A DNA stretch of 64,000 bases from Opitutaceae bacterium (lineage in GTDB: Bacteria > Verrucomicrobiota > Verrucomicrobiia > Opitutales > Opitutaceae). Positions 18,779 through 26,904 of the stretch are shown here, piece after piece. The position numbers and the translations under genes were made by a program. Each line of letters starts with the position of its first letter. Position 1 is the stretch's first letter. Under the pieces are notes generated by a model. It was not told where the DNA came from and searched no databases. It saw only the letters and a program-made list of their open reading frames with translations. The DNA is taken from NCBI GenBank assembly GCA_015075305.1, contig JABTUS010000003.1, positions 310,001 through 374,000 of the forward strand, given 5' to 3'.

Positions 18779-19657
18779 TCACTGGCGGGGGGAAGCGATG
18801 GAAGGGAAATCGGAGCGGTCACGAATTGGTCGCACCTGGATCGCGCGGACGAAGAGCTCCGCGCCCTCGGATTGGATCTGGATCCTGCCAGCCTCAGCCC
18901 GCACCCACGCGTCACCCACGCGCTTTTTCAGTTGTTGAAGATGCATGACGATCGTTCCGTTGACCAGATGCCAGCTCTCGTCTCCCAGGCAGACGAGTTC
19001 GATGACGTTCCATGAACCGATCGGATGCTCGAGGCCGTCTGTTCCGCGTCTGCATCGCCGCGGAGAACCGGGCTGGCTGAACGACTGGAGTCCGGCGGCG
19101 TCATCGAAGATCCAGTCGCCCGACGGAAGCCGGCGTGCCGGGATCATCGCAGCCGTGTTGATCGCCCAGAAATCTCCCATGTCGTTTTCCTGAATCTGAT
19201 ATTCAAAGGATGGCATCCAAACCTTTCCCAGGCTTCCACCCCAGGTTCCGTGCGAATGATACAGAAGCCCTCCGTCACGAGGACGGTCACTTCGCGGCGC
19301 CCAGCGCAACTCCCCCCAGCGCATCTCCATGCGAAGATGGTAGTTGGTGAACGAGTCCAGCGTCGCGAGGCCACCGAAAATCTGCCCGCTGATGCGGATC
19401 GCCGGCTTGCCGTCCTTGCTTACGACGCTGAACACGCCGGTCGGATCACGGCCGATGCCCACCGGCCCGGCATGGGCACCCTGAGCACCGCGGACCTCTC
19501 CGGGATATTTGACGGATGGGTGTGGGGTTGCCAGATAGGTTTCCCATCCTGAAAGATCCCTGCCGTTGAACAGCGTTCGCCAAGCCGTCGATTCAGCGCG
19601 CAAGCTGATGACGAGAGTTGATGCAAGAAGGAGCAGGAGGAGTTTTGGAGGTTTCAT
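18779..19657 (-). CDS. Exported DUF1080 (3-keto-disaccharide hydrolase-like) protein
   Basis: 292 residues with a signal peptide (MKPPKLLLLLLASTLVISLRA) and a DUF1080 jelly-roll: 'WRTLFNGRDLSGWETYL', 'FTNYHLRMEMRWGE', 'DGGLLYHSHG', 'SFEYQIQENDMGDFW' and a C-terminal 'ELFVRAIQVRPI'. It starts 24 bases after the MFS stop and is followed by a Tat-exported oxidoreductase, so the two periplasmic proteins are probably made together. The likely role is hydrolysis of a 3-keto-glycoside; a purely carbohydrate-binding role cannot be excluded. Confidence 0.82.
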   Translation of the reverse strand: MKPPKLLLLLLASTLVISLRAESTAWRTLFNGRDLSGWETYLATPHPSVKYPGEVRGAQGAHAGPVGIGRDPTGVFSVVSKDGKPAIRISGQIFGGLATLDSFTNYHLRMEMRWGELRWAPRSDRPRDGGLLYHSHGTWGGSLGKVWMPSFEYQIQENDMGDFWAINTAAMIPARRLPSGDWIFDDAAGLQSFSQPGSPRRCRRGTDGLEHPIGSWNVIELVCLGDESWHLVNGTIVMHLQQLKKRVGDAWVRAEAGRIQIQSEGAELFVRAIQVRPIRDRSDFPSIASPRQ

Positions 19658-19681
19658 AGGAGGGCCATCTTTTCAAATCAG

Positions 19682-21019
19682 CTAGTCCTGAACGAGATCC
19701 ATCCTCTTTGTTTCCGGAAGGAAAACCAGCACGACTGCGCCGAGCAAAAAGAAGCAACCGAGAGCCGAAACGGCAACAGGCAGCGGGAATGTCGACTTCG
19801 CCCATGCCGAGATCCAGATGAGAACCGGTGCCGCGAGAATCCTGCCCGTGTTGAAGCAGAAACCCGCTCCGGTTGCTCGAAGATGGGTCGGAAACAGTTC
19901 CGGAAAATAAACGGCGTAACCCGCGTGAATGCCGAGCCCGAAGAACCCGAGGGCGGGCAGCAATGCGAGCAGCAAACCGTAACTCTCATAGAGATACGGT
20001 ACCCAGCATACCGCAAGTGTCATGATGAAGGCGGCGAGATGCATGAGCAGGAACGCACCGCGTCTGCCGATGCGCGCGCAGAGAGGCCCCATGGCCAGCA
20101 TTCCGATGGCGGCCCCGCCGGTTTCAATGAAACCGAAGGCGATCTTGGCGTGACTGGACGCCTTGGCAGCAGGTTCACCAAGGCGAAGCAGCAGGTCCTC
20201 AGCAATGTTCTGGCCGGCGACGACGACGCCCCAGAACGTCGCCAGGCCGACCATCGCAAGCAGTGCGCCGAAAATGGCGCGCATCCGCCAGCGTCCACCG
20301 AGCAGCTCGCGATAGCTGCCCATGTGCCTGGCCTTCTTCTCCTTGGCCTCTTGCCACACCTCGGGTTCCTTGATGTGCGTGCGGACCCAGAGCACGAGCA
20401 GCGCAGGGATGATGCCCACGAGGTAGGCGGCCCTCCAGTGTGAACCGACAGCGAGGCCGGCTGCCGCGGCGAGCCAGATTCCGGCGACACTCGAGGCGTG
20501 GAAAATCCCGCCGGCCTGGGCACGGGCCCGCTTTGAGAACACCTCGGCAACCAGCGCCGCACCAACGGCCCATTCTCCACCGACACCCATGGCGACCGTG
20601 AATCGGAGGACGCCGACGTGCCACAGATCCGTTGCGAACGCCGTCAGGGCCGAGAAGACGCTGTAGCACAGGATCGTCACGGCCATGACCGGACGCCGTC
20701 CGAAGCGATCCGCGAGGGAACTGAAGATCCATCCGCCGAGTGTGCCGCCAATCAGGAAGATGCCGAGGAAACGTTCGCCCCAGATGCTTGTCTGCGTGGC
20801 GATTTCCGCGGGGGTGATGCCGGGATTGGCCGTTCGCAGCAGGTCGGGCAGCATGTCGCCCCGCGTGATATTGTAGAGCTGGCCCTCAAAAGCGTCGAAA
20901 ATCCAGCCGAGCGACGTGACCATGAGGACAACCCACTGGAATCGCGAGACTCCCGTGTACCATGGTTTTTCCGCCTCGGAAGGCACTGAAGGCGAGGGCG
21001 TCTGCGAGTCGTTGTCCAT
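19682..21019 (-). CDS. MFS transporter, sugar/organic acid type
   Basis: 445 residues with about 12 hydrophobic segments. 'GWIFDAFEGQLYNITRGD' in the first helix and 'DRFGRRPVM' in loop 2-3 are the standard MFS signature, and 'MGVGGEWAVGAALVAE' is in helix 4. The pattern is that of the metabolite:H+ symporters related to sialate and aromatic-acid carriers. It sits 25 bases after an oxidoreductase and 24 bases before a DUF1080 gene on the same strand, so it probably imports the sugar released in the periplasm by the other operon products. The substrate is unknown. Confidence 0.85.
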   Translation of the reverse strand: MDNDSQTPSPSVPSEAEKPWYTGVSRFQWVVLMVTSLGWIFDAFEGQLYNITRGDMLPDLLRTANPGITPAEIATQTSIWGERFLGIFLIGGTLGGWIFSSLADRFGRRPVMAVTILCYSVFSALTAFATDLWHVGVLRFTVAMGVGGEWAVGAALVAEVFSKRARAQAGGIFHASSVAGIWLAAAAGLAVGSHWRAAYLVGIIPALLVLWVRTHIKEPEVWQEAKEKKARHMGSYRELLGGRWRMRAIFGALLAMVGLATFWGVVVAGQNIAEDLLLRLGEPAAKASSHAKIAFGFIETGGAAIGMLAMGPLCARIGRRGAFLLMHLAAFIMTLAVCWVPYLYESYGLLLALLPALGFFGLGIHAGYAVYFPELFPTHLRATGAGFCFNTGRILAAPVLIWISAWAKSTFPLPVAVSALGCFFLLGAVVLVFLPETKRMDLVQD

Positions 21020-21044
21020 TGCGGGAGCTCGCTTGCCTCGGCGG

Positions 21045-22094
21045 TTATGCCTGCAGCTGATCGGTGATCATGATCGGACGTCGCTCTCGAATCGACTGTT
21101 CCGCCAACAAGCACAGACCGACTGACCAGAGACCGTCCCTCCCTGTCGCAGTTGGTGCGGCCTCGCCTCGCACCATTTTCATGCATTGTTCGATCTCCGT
21201 TCGCAACTCATGCACCTCGCCGCTTGGCTTTGTCAACGGGATGTCGGTCAAGACGGACCCATCAAAGACGCGAAGCGTGCATTCGGCTTTTGAGGCGCGA
21301 TCCAGCGCTCCACTCCAGGACGCCGTGACGGCGCCCCGGGTTCCGGAGATCTTGACCGTTTGATGATGCTCAAACGCGGCGAGAGTTTGTGATACAAGCG
21401 CATAGGCACCGTTCGGATAACGGAACATCGCCGAGAAATTGTCATACAGGTCGGCGCGAGACCTATCCCTCGAATTTCCGTAGGCGTAGAGTTCGATCGG
21501 ATTGCCGGCCGGTTCGAGGTACCAGCGGGCGAGGTCGAAAAAATGAATCGGCTCCTCCAACACCCAGCTTCCGACCCGCGAACGGTCATAGCGCCAACCC
21601 CCGGCGCCCTGCCGGTAGGGCTTTCTGAGAAGCTCGACGAGCACGTACTGGGGGTCGCCGATTGTACCGGCGGCCAGGATGCGTTTGATCTCGCCCCATT
21701 GGGAGGAGAGTCGGAATTCATGTCCAACCGCCAGTTGCACGCGCTTTTTCTCCGCGAGGTGAATCAAGGTCCGGCAGTCCTCGATTTTCAGGGCCATTGG
21801 CTTCTCGAGCAGCAGGTGGCAACCTGAATTCAGGACGTCGGATGCGATCTCCAGATGCGTGTGGCTGGGTGTGACGACGTCCACAATATCCAGAGATTCG
21901 GCATCCAGCATCTGGCGGTGGTCCGAATAAATCTTTGCGTCAGGATGCGCTTGACGCGCGGCGTCGCGCGATGCCTGGGACCGTGCGGTGATGGCTGCCA
22001 GCCTGGCGCAGGGGGTCGAGGCAATAGCCTGCGCATGGTGCTGGCCCCACGCGCCGAACCCAACAAGACCAAATCGGATTTCTGATCGAGACAT
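21045..22094 (-). CDS. Gfo/Idh/MocA-family oxidoreductase (cytoplasmic)
   Basis: 349 residues: 'RFGLVGFGAWGQHHAQAI' (Rossmann G-x-G-x-x-G), 'VVTPSHTHLEIA', 'LLLEKPMAL' (E-K-P motif), 'GHEFRLSSQW', and 'EEPIHFFDLARWYL' with the conserved histidine-aspartate pair. There is no signal peptide. It is the first gene of the minus-strand operon ending at 17346 and is divergent from the ROK regulator, whose probable control region lies between them. It may reduce a 3-keto sugar after uptake, or act as an NAD-dependent glycosidase; sequence alone does not choose. Confidence 0.87.
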   Translation of the reverse strand: MSRSEIRFGLVGFGAWGQHHAQAIASTPCARLAAITARSQASRDAARQAHPDAKIYSDHRQMLDAESLDIVDVVTPSHTHLEIASDVLNSGCHLLLEKPMALKIEDCRTLIHLAEKKRVQLAVGHEFRLSSQWGEIKRILAAGTIGDPQYVLVELLRKPYRQGAGGWRYDRSRVGSWVLEEPIHFFDLARWYLEPAGNPIELYAYGNSRDRSRADLYDNFSAMFRYPNGAYALVSQTLAAFEHHQTVKISGTRGAVTASWSGALDRASKAECTLRVFDGSVLTDIPLTKPSGEVHELRTEIEQCMKMVRGEAAPTATGRDGLWSVGLCLLAEQSIRERRPIMITDQLQA

Positions 22095-22438
22095 AGGCTA
22101 GGAAGACAACTCAAGTTCGGGGTGTTTCTCCACGATTCCCGTGGCACTGGATCGAAACAACTGCATCAGAGAGAAAACGGCGGGATTTCCGTAAGCGCAC
22201 AGGCGCGGTTTGCGACAGGGGTTCAGGATGAAATCAATTGTTTTTTCGAAAGTGGAAATAAATTTATCAAGATACAAGCTTATTCTTCCTGTTTTCCGCT
22301 TGATGCGTTTGGGTTCGCGCGTCTCGCAGGTGTCCGCACAATTGGATCCGAATGGGGCAGTGGCGCGTCAAGCAGGCGCGTTTGTTTCTGGGCTTGCGCT
22401 TGATCCGAAAGGAAACCGAATCTCCTCAAATTATCGCG
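22095..22438. promoter_or_regulatory. Divergent control region between oxidoreductase operon and ROK gene
   Basis: 344 bases with an AT-rich core at about 22230-22295, unlike the GC-rich surroundings. The core holds TTTCGAAA (22246-22253) and an imperfect inverted repeat with arms AATAA and TTATT. It is a plausible place for two back-to-back promoters and a ROK operator. TTTCGAAA also occurs shortly upstream of suyA (26574-26581). No open reading frame here looks real. Confidence 0.35.
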
Positions 22439-23692
22439 ATGAGACTGAATGCCGTACAGAGGTCTGAATTGGAATCGGGCATCCTTAAGTGCGTGCGATC
22501 CGGAAATGGGATTTCCCGGGTTCAAGTCGCCCGAGTCCTTGGTCTTGCGCCATCCACGATCGGCACATATGTAGACCGATTGATCGAGGATGGATTCGTT
22601 TTGGAGGTCGTGCCCGCTGAAAGAACCGGAGGGCGTCCGCCAAGAATCCTGCAGACGAATCCCAATGGAGGGCAGTTCATTGGGGTGGATTTTGAGGCAA
22701 GCCATATCATGGCGACAGCAGTCGACTTCGCTGATCGGCCGCTGCGAAGTGATCGGATGCTCATTGAGAAAGGCGACACCGTTGAGAAGATCATAGCCAA
22801 AATAGAGCAAATCATTGAACAGGTGCTCCCTTCCGATCCCGCGGCGCTTTTGGCGATCGGTGTTGGGGTCCCCGGTATCGTCAACGCCGCCGAAGGCATT
22901 GCCGTTCAGTATAACTATATTCCAAACTGGCAAAATGTACCGCTAGCCGCTCGTCTCTCAACGCGTTTTCGAGTTCCTGTCTACCTTGAAAACAACGCTC
23001 GATCCATGGCTCTTGCCGAGTTGTGGTTCGGTCAGGGTCGCAGCGTTCAGAATTTCATCTGCATTGGCGTTCGGAGCGGCATTGGCGTTGGAATTGTGCT
23101 TGACGGACAGCTGCGCAGGGGCGGTCAGGGCGCGTCAGGGGAGCTAGGGAGGTGGCGCTGCCCGGAGGTCAGGGGACGCATGGCGTCATATATTCTGGGA
23201 GGACAGAATACCAAGAACAGTTCGACCCTTGAACTGCAGGATGTTGCGTCAGTCAGGGCGATTCCGCTCGCCTTGGGGCGTGCATTGCAGGCGGGAGAGC
23301 AGTCCGTACTCAAACCAAGACCGCAGGTGATAACCATTCATGATGTTGTCCAGGCCATACAACAGGGCGATAGGATGACCATTGCCGTTGTCGAAGAGAC
23401 GGCGCGGGTTCTTGGTGAAGCCGTGGCTGATCTGTCTTTTGCCCTCAATCCTTCAAAGATTATTTTGTCGGGACTGGTGACACTTCTCGGGGATGTGTTT
23501 TGCAAGCGTGTGAACGAGACCGTAAACTCCAAGCTCGCTCCGTTAGGTCTGTCAACCGAGGTGGTCAATTCCACCATGGGTGAATTCTGCGGAGCCTTGG
23601 GTGCTGCGGCGCTGGCATTGCATGAATGGACTCCGGCAATGTCTCCCCAAAGCGCGCGCCGCAGGGGCAAAGGGCACAAGAGGATGCCATGA
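22439..23692 (+). CDS. ROK-family transcriptional regulator (no zinc cysteine motif)
   Basis: 417 residues from the ATG at 22439 (MRLNAVQRSELESGILKC). An N-terminal winged helix-turn-helix, 'GISRVQVARVLGLAPSTIGTYVDRL', precedes a ROK/actin-fold domain: 'FIGVDFEASHIMATAVDF', 'AIGVGVPGIVN', 'LENNARSMALAELWFG', 'GVRSGIGVGIVLDG' and 'GASGELGR'. After GELG the usual ROK zinc site (C-x-C-G-x-x-G-C-x-E) is missing and replaced by 'RWRCPEVRGRMASYIL'. It stands immediately upstream of the sulfosugar gene series and divergent from the oxidoreductase operon, so it is the obvious candidate regulator of one or both. A 6-bp hairpin (23709-23725) lies just after its stop. Confidence 0.88.
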   Translation: MRLNAVQRSELESGILKCVRSGNGISRVQVARVLGLAPSTIGTYVDRLIEDGFVLEVVPAERTGGRPPRILQTNPNGGQFIGVDFEASHIMATAVDFADRPLRSDRMLIEKGDTVEKIIAKIEQIIEQVLPSDPAALLAIGVGVPGIVNAAEGIAVQYNYIPNWQNVPLAARLSTRFRVPVYLENNARSMALAELWFGQGRSVQNFICIGVRSGIGVGIVLDGQLRRGGQGASGELGRWRCPEVRGRMASYILGGQNTKNSSTLELQDVASVRAIPLALGRALQAGEQSVLKPRPQVITIHDVVQAIQQGDRMTIAVVEETARVLGEAVADLSFALNPSKIILSGLVTLLGDVFCKRVNETVNSKLAPLGLSTEVVNSTMGEFCGALGAAALALHEWTPAMSPQSARRRGKGHKRMP

Positions 23693-24148
23693 GCATATTG
23701 GCTGGGAAAGTGGGTGTCTCCCACTGTTGATGGCGGAGAGTCACTGCATCCGCGAACGGGCATAGACATAGGGCCCCGAAGAGATCACGTCGGATCCCGA
23801 ATTTCAAAGTCAGGCCAATCCGCTTCCTGGAATGAAATCTGATCCAGGTGCAGAGGATTCGATAATCCGAAACCAAGTAAATTGTCATTCAAAAAAATAA
23901 TTGAAGTGTGCGTGAATTGCTGCATGCTTGAGGGAGCTTGATGTCTTCGCATTCCAGCATGAAACGTTCGACAGGCAAAATTTTGGTTTCGCGTTCATTG
24001 GAAGGGCTCCAGGGACCGGAAGATTCATCCCGTCACGCATCGGATTCGACACATGGGCCGGCGTGCTCCTGCAATGCGAAATCTTGATGAACAGCGATGA
24101 AGGCCGAAGCGTGGTCCCCGTAACACACCCTGCCAGTGCATCACTGAA
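23693..24148. other. Intergenic region upstream of the sulfosugar gene series
   Basis: 456 bases without a convincing gene. AGTGGG/CCCACT around a 5-base loop (23709-23725) lies just after the ROK stop and could be a weak terminator. An AT-rich patch at 23877-23906 with TTCAA/TTGAA arms may hold a promoter for the genes from 24149 on. Short open frames exist, but they match no family I recognise. Confidence 0.35.
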
Positions 24149-25096
24149 ATGCATAAGGTGATTCCCTATTGTGGATGGCAAAACAACCTGCTGTTGCAGA
24201 ATGGCTTTGTTGAGCTGGTGGCAACGTTGGACGTCGGCCCACGCATTCTATCTTTTGCATTTCCGGGAGGGTGCAATCCATTGAACATCTTTTCAGATCA
24301 GGCAGGTGGAGTTCTAGAGAGCCAGTGGAAAAATCGTGGTGGGCACCGCCTTTGGGTGGCTCCTGAGAATTCTGAGATTACCTACGCGCCGGACAATTCG
24401 CCTGTTTCCTGGAAGGAATCCAAGGATGGATTGGGGATCCGACTGATTCCGCCTGTTGAGGAGCCTTCAGGACTGCAAAAGGAGATTGAGATCCGCTTGG
24501 ATGCGACGAGGCCTGCTGCGACGATCGTACATCGTCTTACACGTACTGCGGACTCGCCGACAACGGTTGCCCCGTGGGCGCTCAGCGTTCTGGCCGCCGG
24601 TGGCACCGCAATAATTCCTCAGCCAGCCCTCGGTCGACACCCGCGTGATCTCCTTCCAAATCGCTCGCTTGTCATTTGGCCTTATTCCGATCTGGGGGAT
24701 GGTCGCTGCAAATTTGGAGCCCGCTTCTGGAGACTGCATCAAAGGGCGAATGGGCAGCCGATAAAGATCGGAATGCCGAATCAGATGGGCTGGTGCGCAT
24801 ACCTGACGAATGGCATGGCCTTCATAAAACGTCACGCGTGGGACTCCGTCGCCAGATATCCGGATGACGGGTGCAATTGTGAGATATTCAGCAATGCACG
24901 CATGCTAGAACTCGAGACACTGGGGCCATTGTCATCGCTTTGCCGGGGAGAGACCGTGACGCACACCGAACGTTGGGAGCTCCATCCAGCGCCTGCAGGG
25001 CTGGCAGAGGAATCCGATGAGATCCTCCACGATTATTTCAATCGCATGGAGGCGGAATGGGCAACAGCTCTCGCGAGTTCTGGGGACCTTCTTTGA
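24149..25096 (+). CDS. Mutarotase-like beta-sandwich protein (DUF4380-like)
   Basis: 315 residues, no signal peptide. 'LVATLDVGPRILSFAF', 'GGHRLWVAPE', 'KEIEIRLD' and 'VHRLTR' are typical of galactose-mutarotase-like sugar-binding sandwiches of the DUF4380 group; the assignment is by eye. It ends 11 bases before the isomerase start and is the first gene of the sulfosugar series. Known sulfoquinovose loci often carry an aldose-1-epimerase that interconverts the sugar's anomers, and this protein could play that part. The downstream isomerase would use a particular anomer or the open-chain form. This role is inference from position. Confidence 0.55.
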   Translation: MHKVIPYCGWQNNLLLQNGFVELVATLDVGPRILSFAFPGGCNPLNIFSDQAGGVLESQWKNRGGHRLWVAPENSEITYAPDNSPVSWKESKDGLGIRLIPPVEEPSGLQKEIEIRLDATRPAATIVHRLTRTADSPTTVAPWALSVLAAGGTAIIPQPALGRHPRDLLPNRSLVIWPYSDLGDGRCKFGARFWRLHQRANGQPIKIGMPNQMGWCAYLTNGMAFIKRHAWDSVARYPDDGCNCEIFSNARMLELETLGPLSSLCRGETVTHTERWELHPAPAGLAEESDEILHDYFNRMEAEWATALASSGDLL

Positions 25097-25107
25097 GAGT
25101 GATCCCC

Positions 25108-26472
25108 ATGCCTTCCCCAAGTTTCACCCAAATCACGATGTCTTTTCGACCGGTTGTTGGAATCGTCTTTCTTGGTCGCCGCCGCCCGGGATTCGACATG
25201 GCTTGGAGCCGTAGCATTGAGGAACGTGTGCGCGAATCATGTGGCCGGGCACCGGAGTTCATCTGCTTCGAGCCTCCTGAAAAGGCCGTCGATGAGGCTT
25301 CGCTTCGCAGGATCATGTCCGCATGTACTGAAAGGAAGGTCGATGCGATCGCGGTGCTGCAGCCCACAATGGGTGATGGGCGACTCTTGCAGACGATGAT
25401 CCAGCTCTGGTCCCATCCGCTGATACTATGGGCCACCCCGGAGAATCCGCAGGGTGACATGGTTACCTGCTCGCTTGTCGGCACCCACTCGTGGGCATCG
25501 ATGCTGCGGCACATGGGCCATCCGTTTTTCATTGTCAGCGGGGCTCCGGATTCACCCGCGGTGCGGCAGCAGCTCAACGAAGCGGTTCGCATGGCGAATA
25601 CCTGCCGCCGTTTGAAGGCAGCGAGGTTGGGAATGATTGGCGGTCATGTGCCTGGATTCTTCGCCATGGGAGGGGATCCCTTCAGCATTTACCATGGCCT
25701 TGGCGTTCAGGTGCAAACTTACACGCTCGTTGAGTTTCTAGATGTTGTGAACGGCATCGACACCGCCTCGATCGAGCAGGATGTAGCCGCAACCAGGGCA
25801 TTGGGCCTGCAGCACAAGGACACGGCCGACGAAGACCTTTCTCTGGCGTCCAGACTGTATCTGGCCTTGCGGGCTTTTTTCCTAAATGAAACGCTCGACG
25901 CTCTTACAATCCGCGAGTGGCCGGAATTGCCGAACAAGACGGGGCAGTGGCCGTTGCTAGGCGTCGCGCGACTTCTTGATGAAGGCTTCCCACTGGCGAT
26001 CGAAGGCGATGCGGACGGGGCAATTCTGGCGCTGATGGGGGAGAGTCTTGGCCTTGGCCGCAGCTATCTGACGGACTGGCTGGAGCATGATGAAAGCGAG
26101 ATTACCCTGTGGCATGGTGGCGCAGCTCCGTTGTCGCTCTGTGAGCCCGGTGCCAAGCTCGCACGACACTTCAATACCGGGCATCCGATGGCGATCGACG
26201 CGACAATCCGCATCGGCATGCCTGTGACACTGGCCCGAATTTGGAGGCTTGAAGGCAGATACTTTGTCACGGCCCGGGAGGGGGAGACCGTTCGACCGCG
26301 GCGGGAGATACTAGCAACAAACGCACGGGCGCGGCTGGACAGGCAGAGACCCGACGAATGGTTTGAAGAGCTCTGTCACCTCGGAATGCCTCATCATGTG
26401 ACCCTGTTTCAGGGACGCCACGAAAAGCTTCTGAGGCGATTCTCCCGCGCGATGGACGCACAATTCGTCTAA
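25108..26472 (+). CDS. L-arabinose/L-fucose isomerase-like protein; candidate sulfoquinovose isomerase
   Basis: 454 residues from the ATG at 25108 (an ATG at 25138 is also possible). An N-terminal Rossmann-like part ('VVGIVFLGRRRPG', 'AVLQPTMGDGRLLQ') and a middle domain ('ARLGMIGGHVPGFFAMGGDP') lead to a C-terminal domain with 'IEGDADGAILALM' and 'ITLWHGGAAP'. The glutamate and histidine of these motifs match metal ligands of the FucI/AraA superfamily. Such enzymes interconvert aldoses and ketoses. Because the gene is followed by a transaldolase, an aldehyde dehydrogenase and sulfolactate genes, the expected reaction is sulfoquinovose to 6-deoxy-6-sulfofructose. Superfamily confidence is high; substrate confidence is moderate and rests on gene order. 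Confidence 0.75.
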   Translation: MPSPSFTQITMSFRPVVGIVFLGRRRPGFDMAWSRSIEERVRESCGRAPEFICFEPPEKAVDEASLRRIMSACTERKVDAIAVLQPTMGDGRLLQTMIQLWSHPLILWATPENPQGDMVTCSLVGTHSWASMLRHMGHPFFIVSGAPDSPAVRQQLNEAVRMANTCRRLKAARLGMIGGHVPGFFAMGGDPFSIYHGLGVQVQTYTLVEFLDVVNGIDTASIEQDVAATRALGLQHKDTADEDLSLASRLYLALRAFFLNETLDALTIREWPELPNKTGQWPLLGVARLLDEGFPLAIEGDADGAILALMGESLGLGRSYLTDWLEHDESEITLWHGGAAPLSLCEPGAKLARHFNTGHPMAIDATIRIGMPVTLARIWRLEGRYFVTAREGETVRPRREILATNARARLDRQRPDEWFEELCHLGMPHHVTLFQGRHEKLLRRFSRAMDAQFV

Positions 26473-26618
26473 CCCCCGCAAGAGCGTCTCCAAGATGTTC
26501 GAGGATTGATTCGTTGAAGTGGCTTTGACTGCGATATTCTTCTTGTCTTCAAACGCGAGTGTTCCATTTTGCTTTCGAAATAACTAATTGTTAGACTCTC
26601 TTTCTGGAGATTCCTACC
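26473..26618 (+). promoter_or_regulatory. Probable promoter region and ribosome binding site of suyA
   Basis: The 146-base gap contains TTGACT (26525-26530), part of a TTGACTGCGA string also found upstream of TonB receptor 2, and an AT-richer stretch with TTTCGAAA (26574-26581). GGAG at 26606-26609, nine bases before the ATG, is a good ribosome binding site. The gap suggests the desulfonation genes can be transcribed separately from the isomerase. Confidence 0.4.
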
Positions 26619-26897
26619 ATGTTCTCATTCCTCATGCATGAAGACGCGGACACCGTGGGCGTGGCCGTGGTTGACATAAAGGCGGGGCAGCAGGTCAGGG
26701 GCCGCTCGCTCCATGGCAAGGCCAGTCCCGTCGTCACCGCCCGGTCGGAAATTCCGCTGGGCCACAAGATCGCCCTTCGCGACTTCAAGCCCGGGGACAC
26801 GGTCATCAAGTACGGCCATGATGTCGGCAGGATCGTGGCTCCGATCGCCCTTGGCGAGCATGTGCATGTTCACAACCTGAAAACCAAGCGCTGGTAG
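26619..26897 (+). CDS. suyA: (2R)-sulfolactate sulfo-lyase, alpha subunit
   Basis: A 92-residue SAF-domain protein matching the N-terminal domain of altronate/galactarate dehydratases, but encoded separately as in SuyAB. '[17 protein letters not shown]' at the start and '[19 protein letters not shown]' and 'GEHVHVHNL' later agree with the SuyA pattern as I recall it. With SuyB it cleaves (R)-3-sulfolactate into pyruvate and sulfite in the cytoplasm. The next gene, suyB, starts 8 bases after its stop. A generic altronate dehydratase small domain is the alternative, but the SuyB partner argues against it. Confidence 0.85.
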   Translation: MFSFLMHEDADTVGVAVVDIKAGQQVRGRSLHGKASPVVTARSEIPLGHKIALRDFKPGDTVIKYGHDVGRIVAPIALGEHVHVHNLKTKRW

Positions 26898-26904
26898 TTT
26901 TTCC

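Noticed and set aside
13877..26534. Shared TTGACTGCGA string upstream of TonB receptor 2 and of suyA as a common operator
   Set aside because: Five or six bases are just a -35-like hexamer and the flanks do not match or form a palindrome, so it is too weak to claim a regulon.
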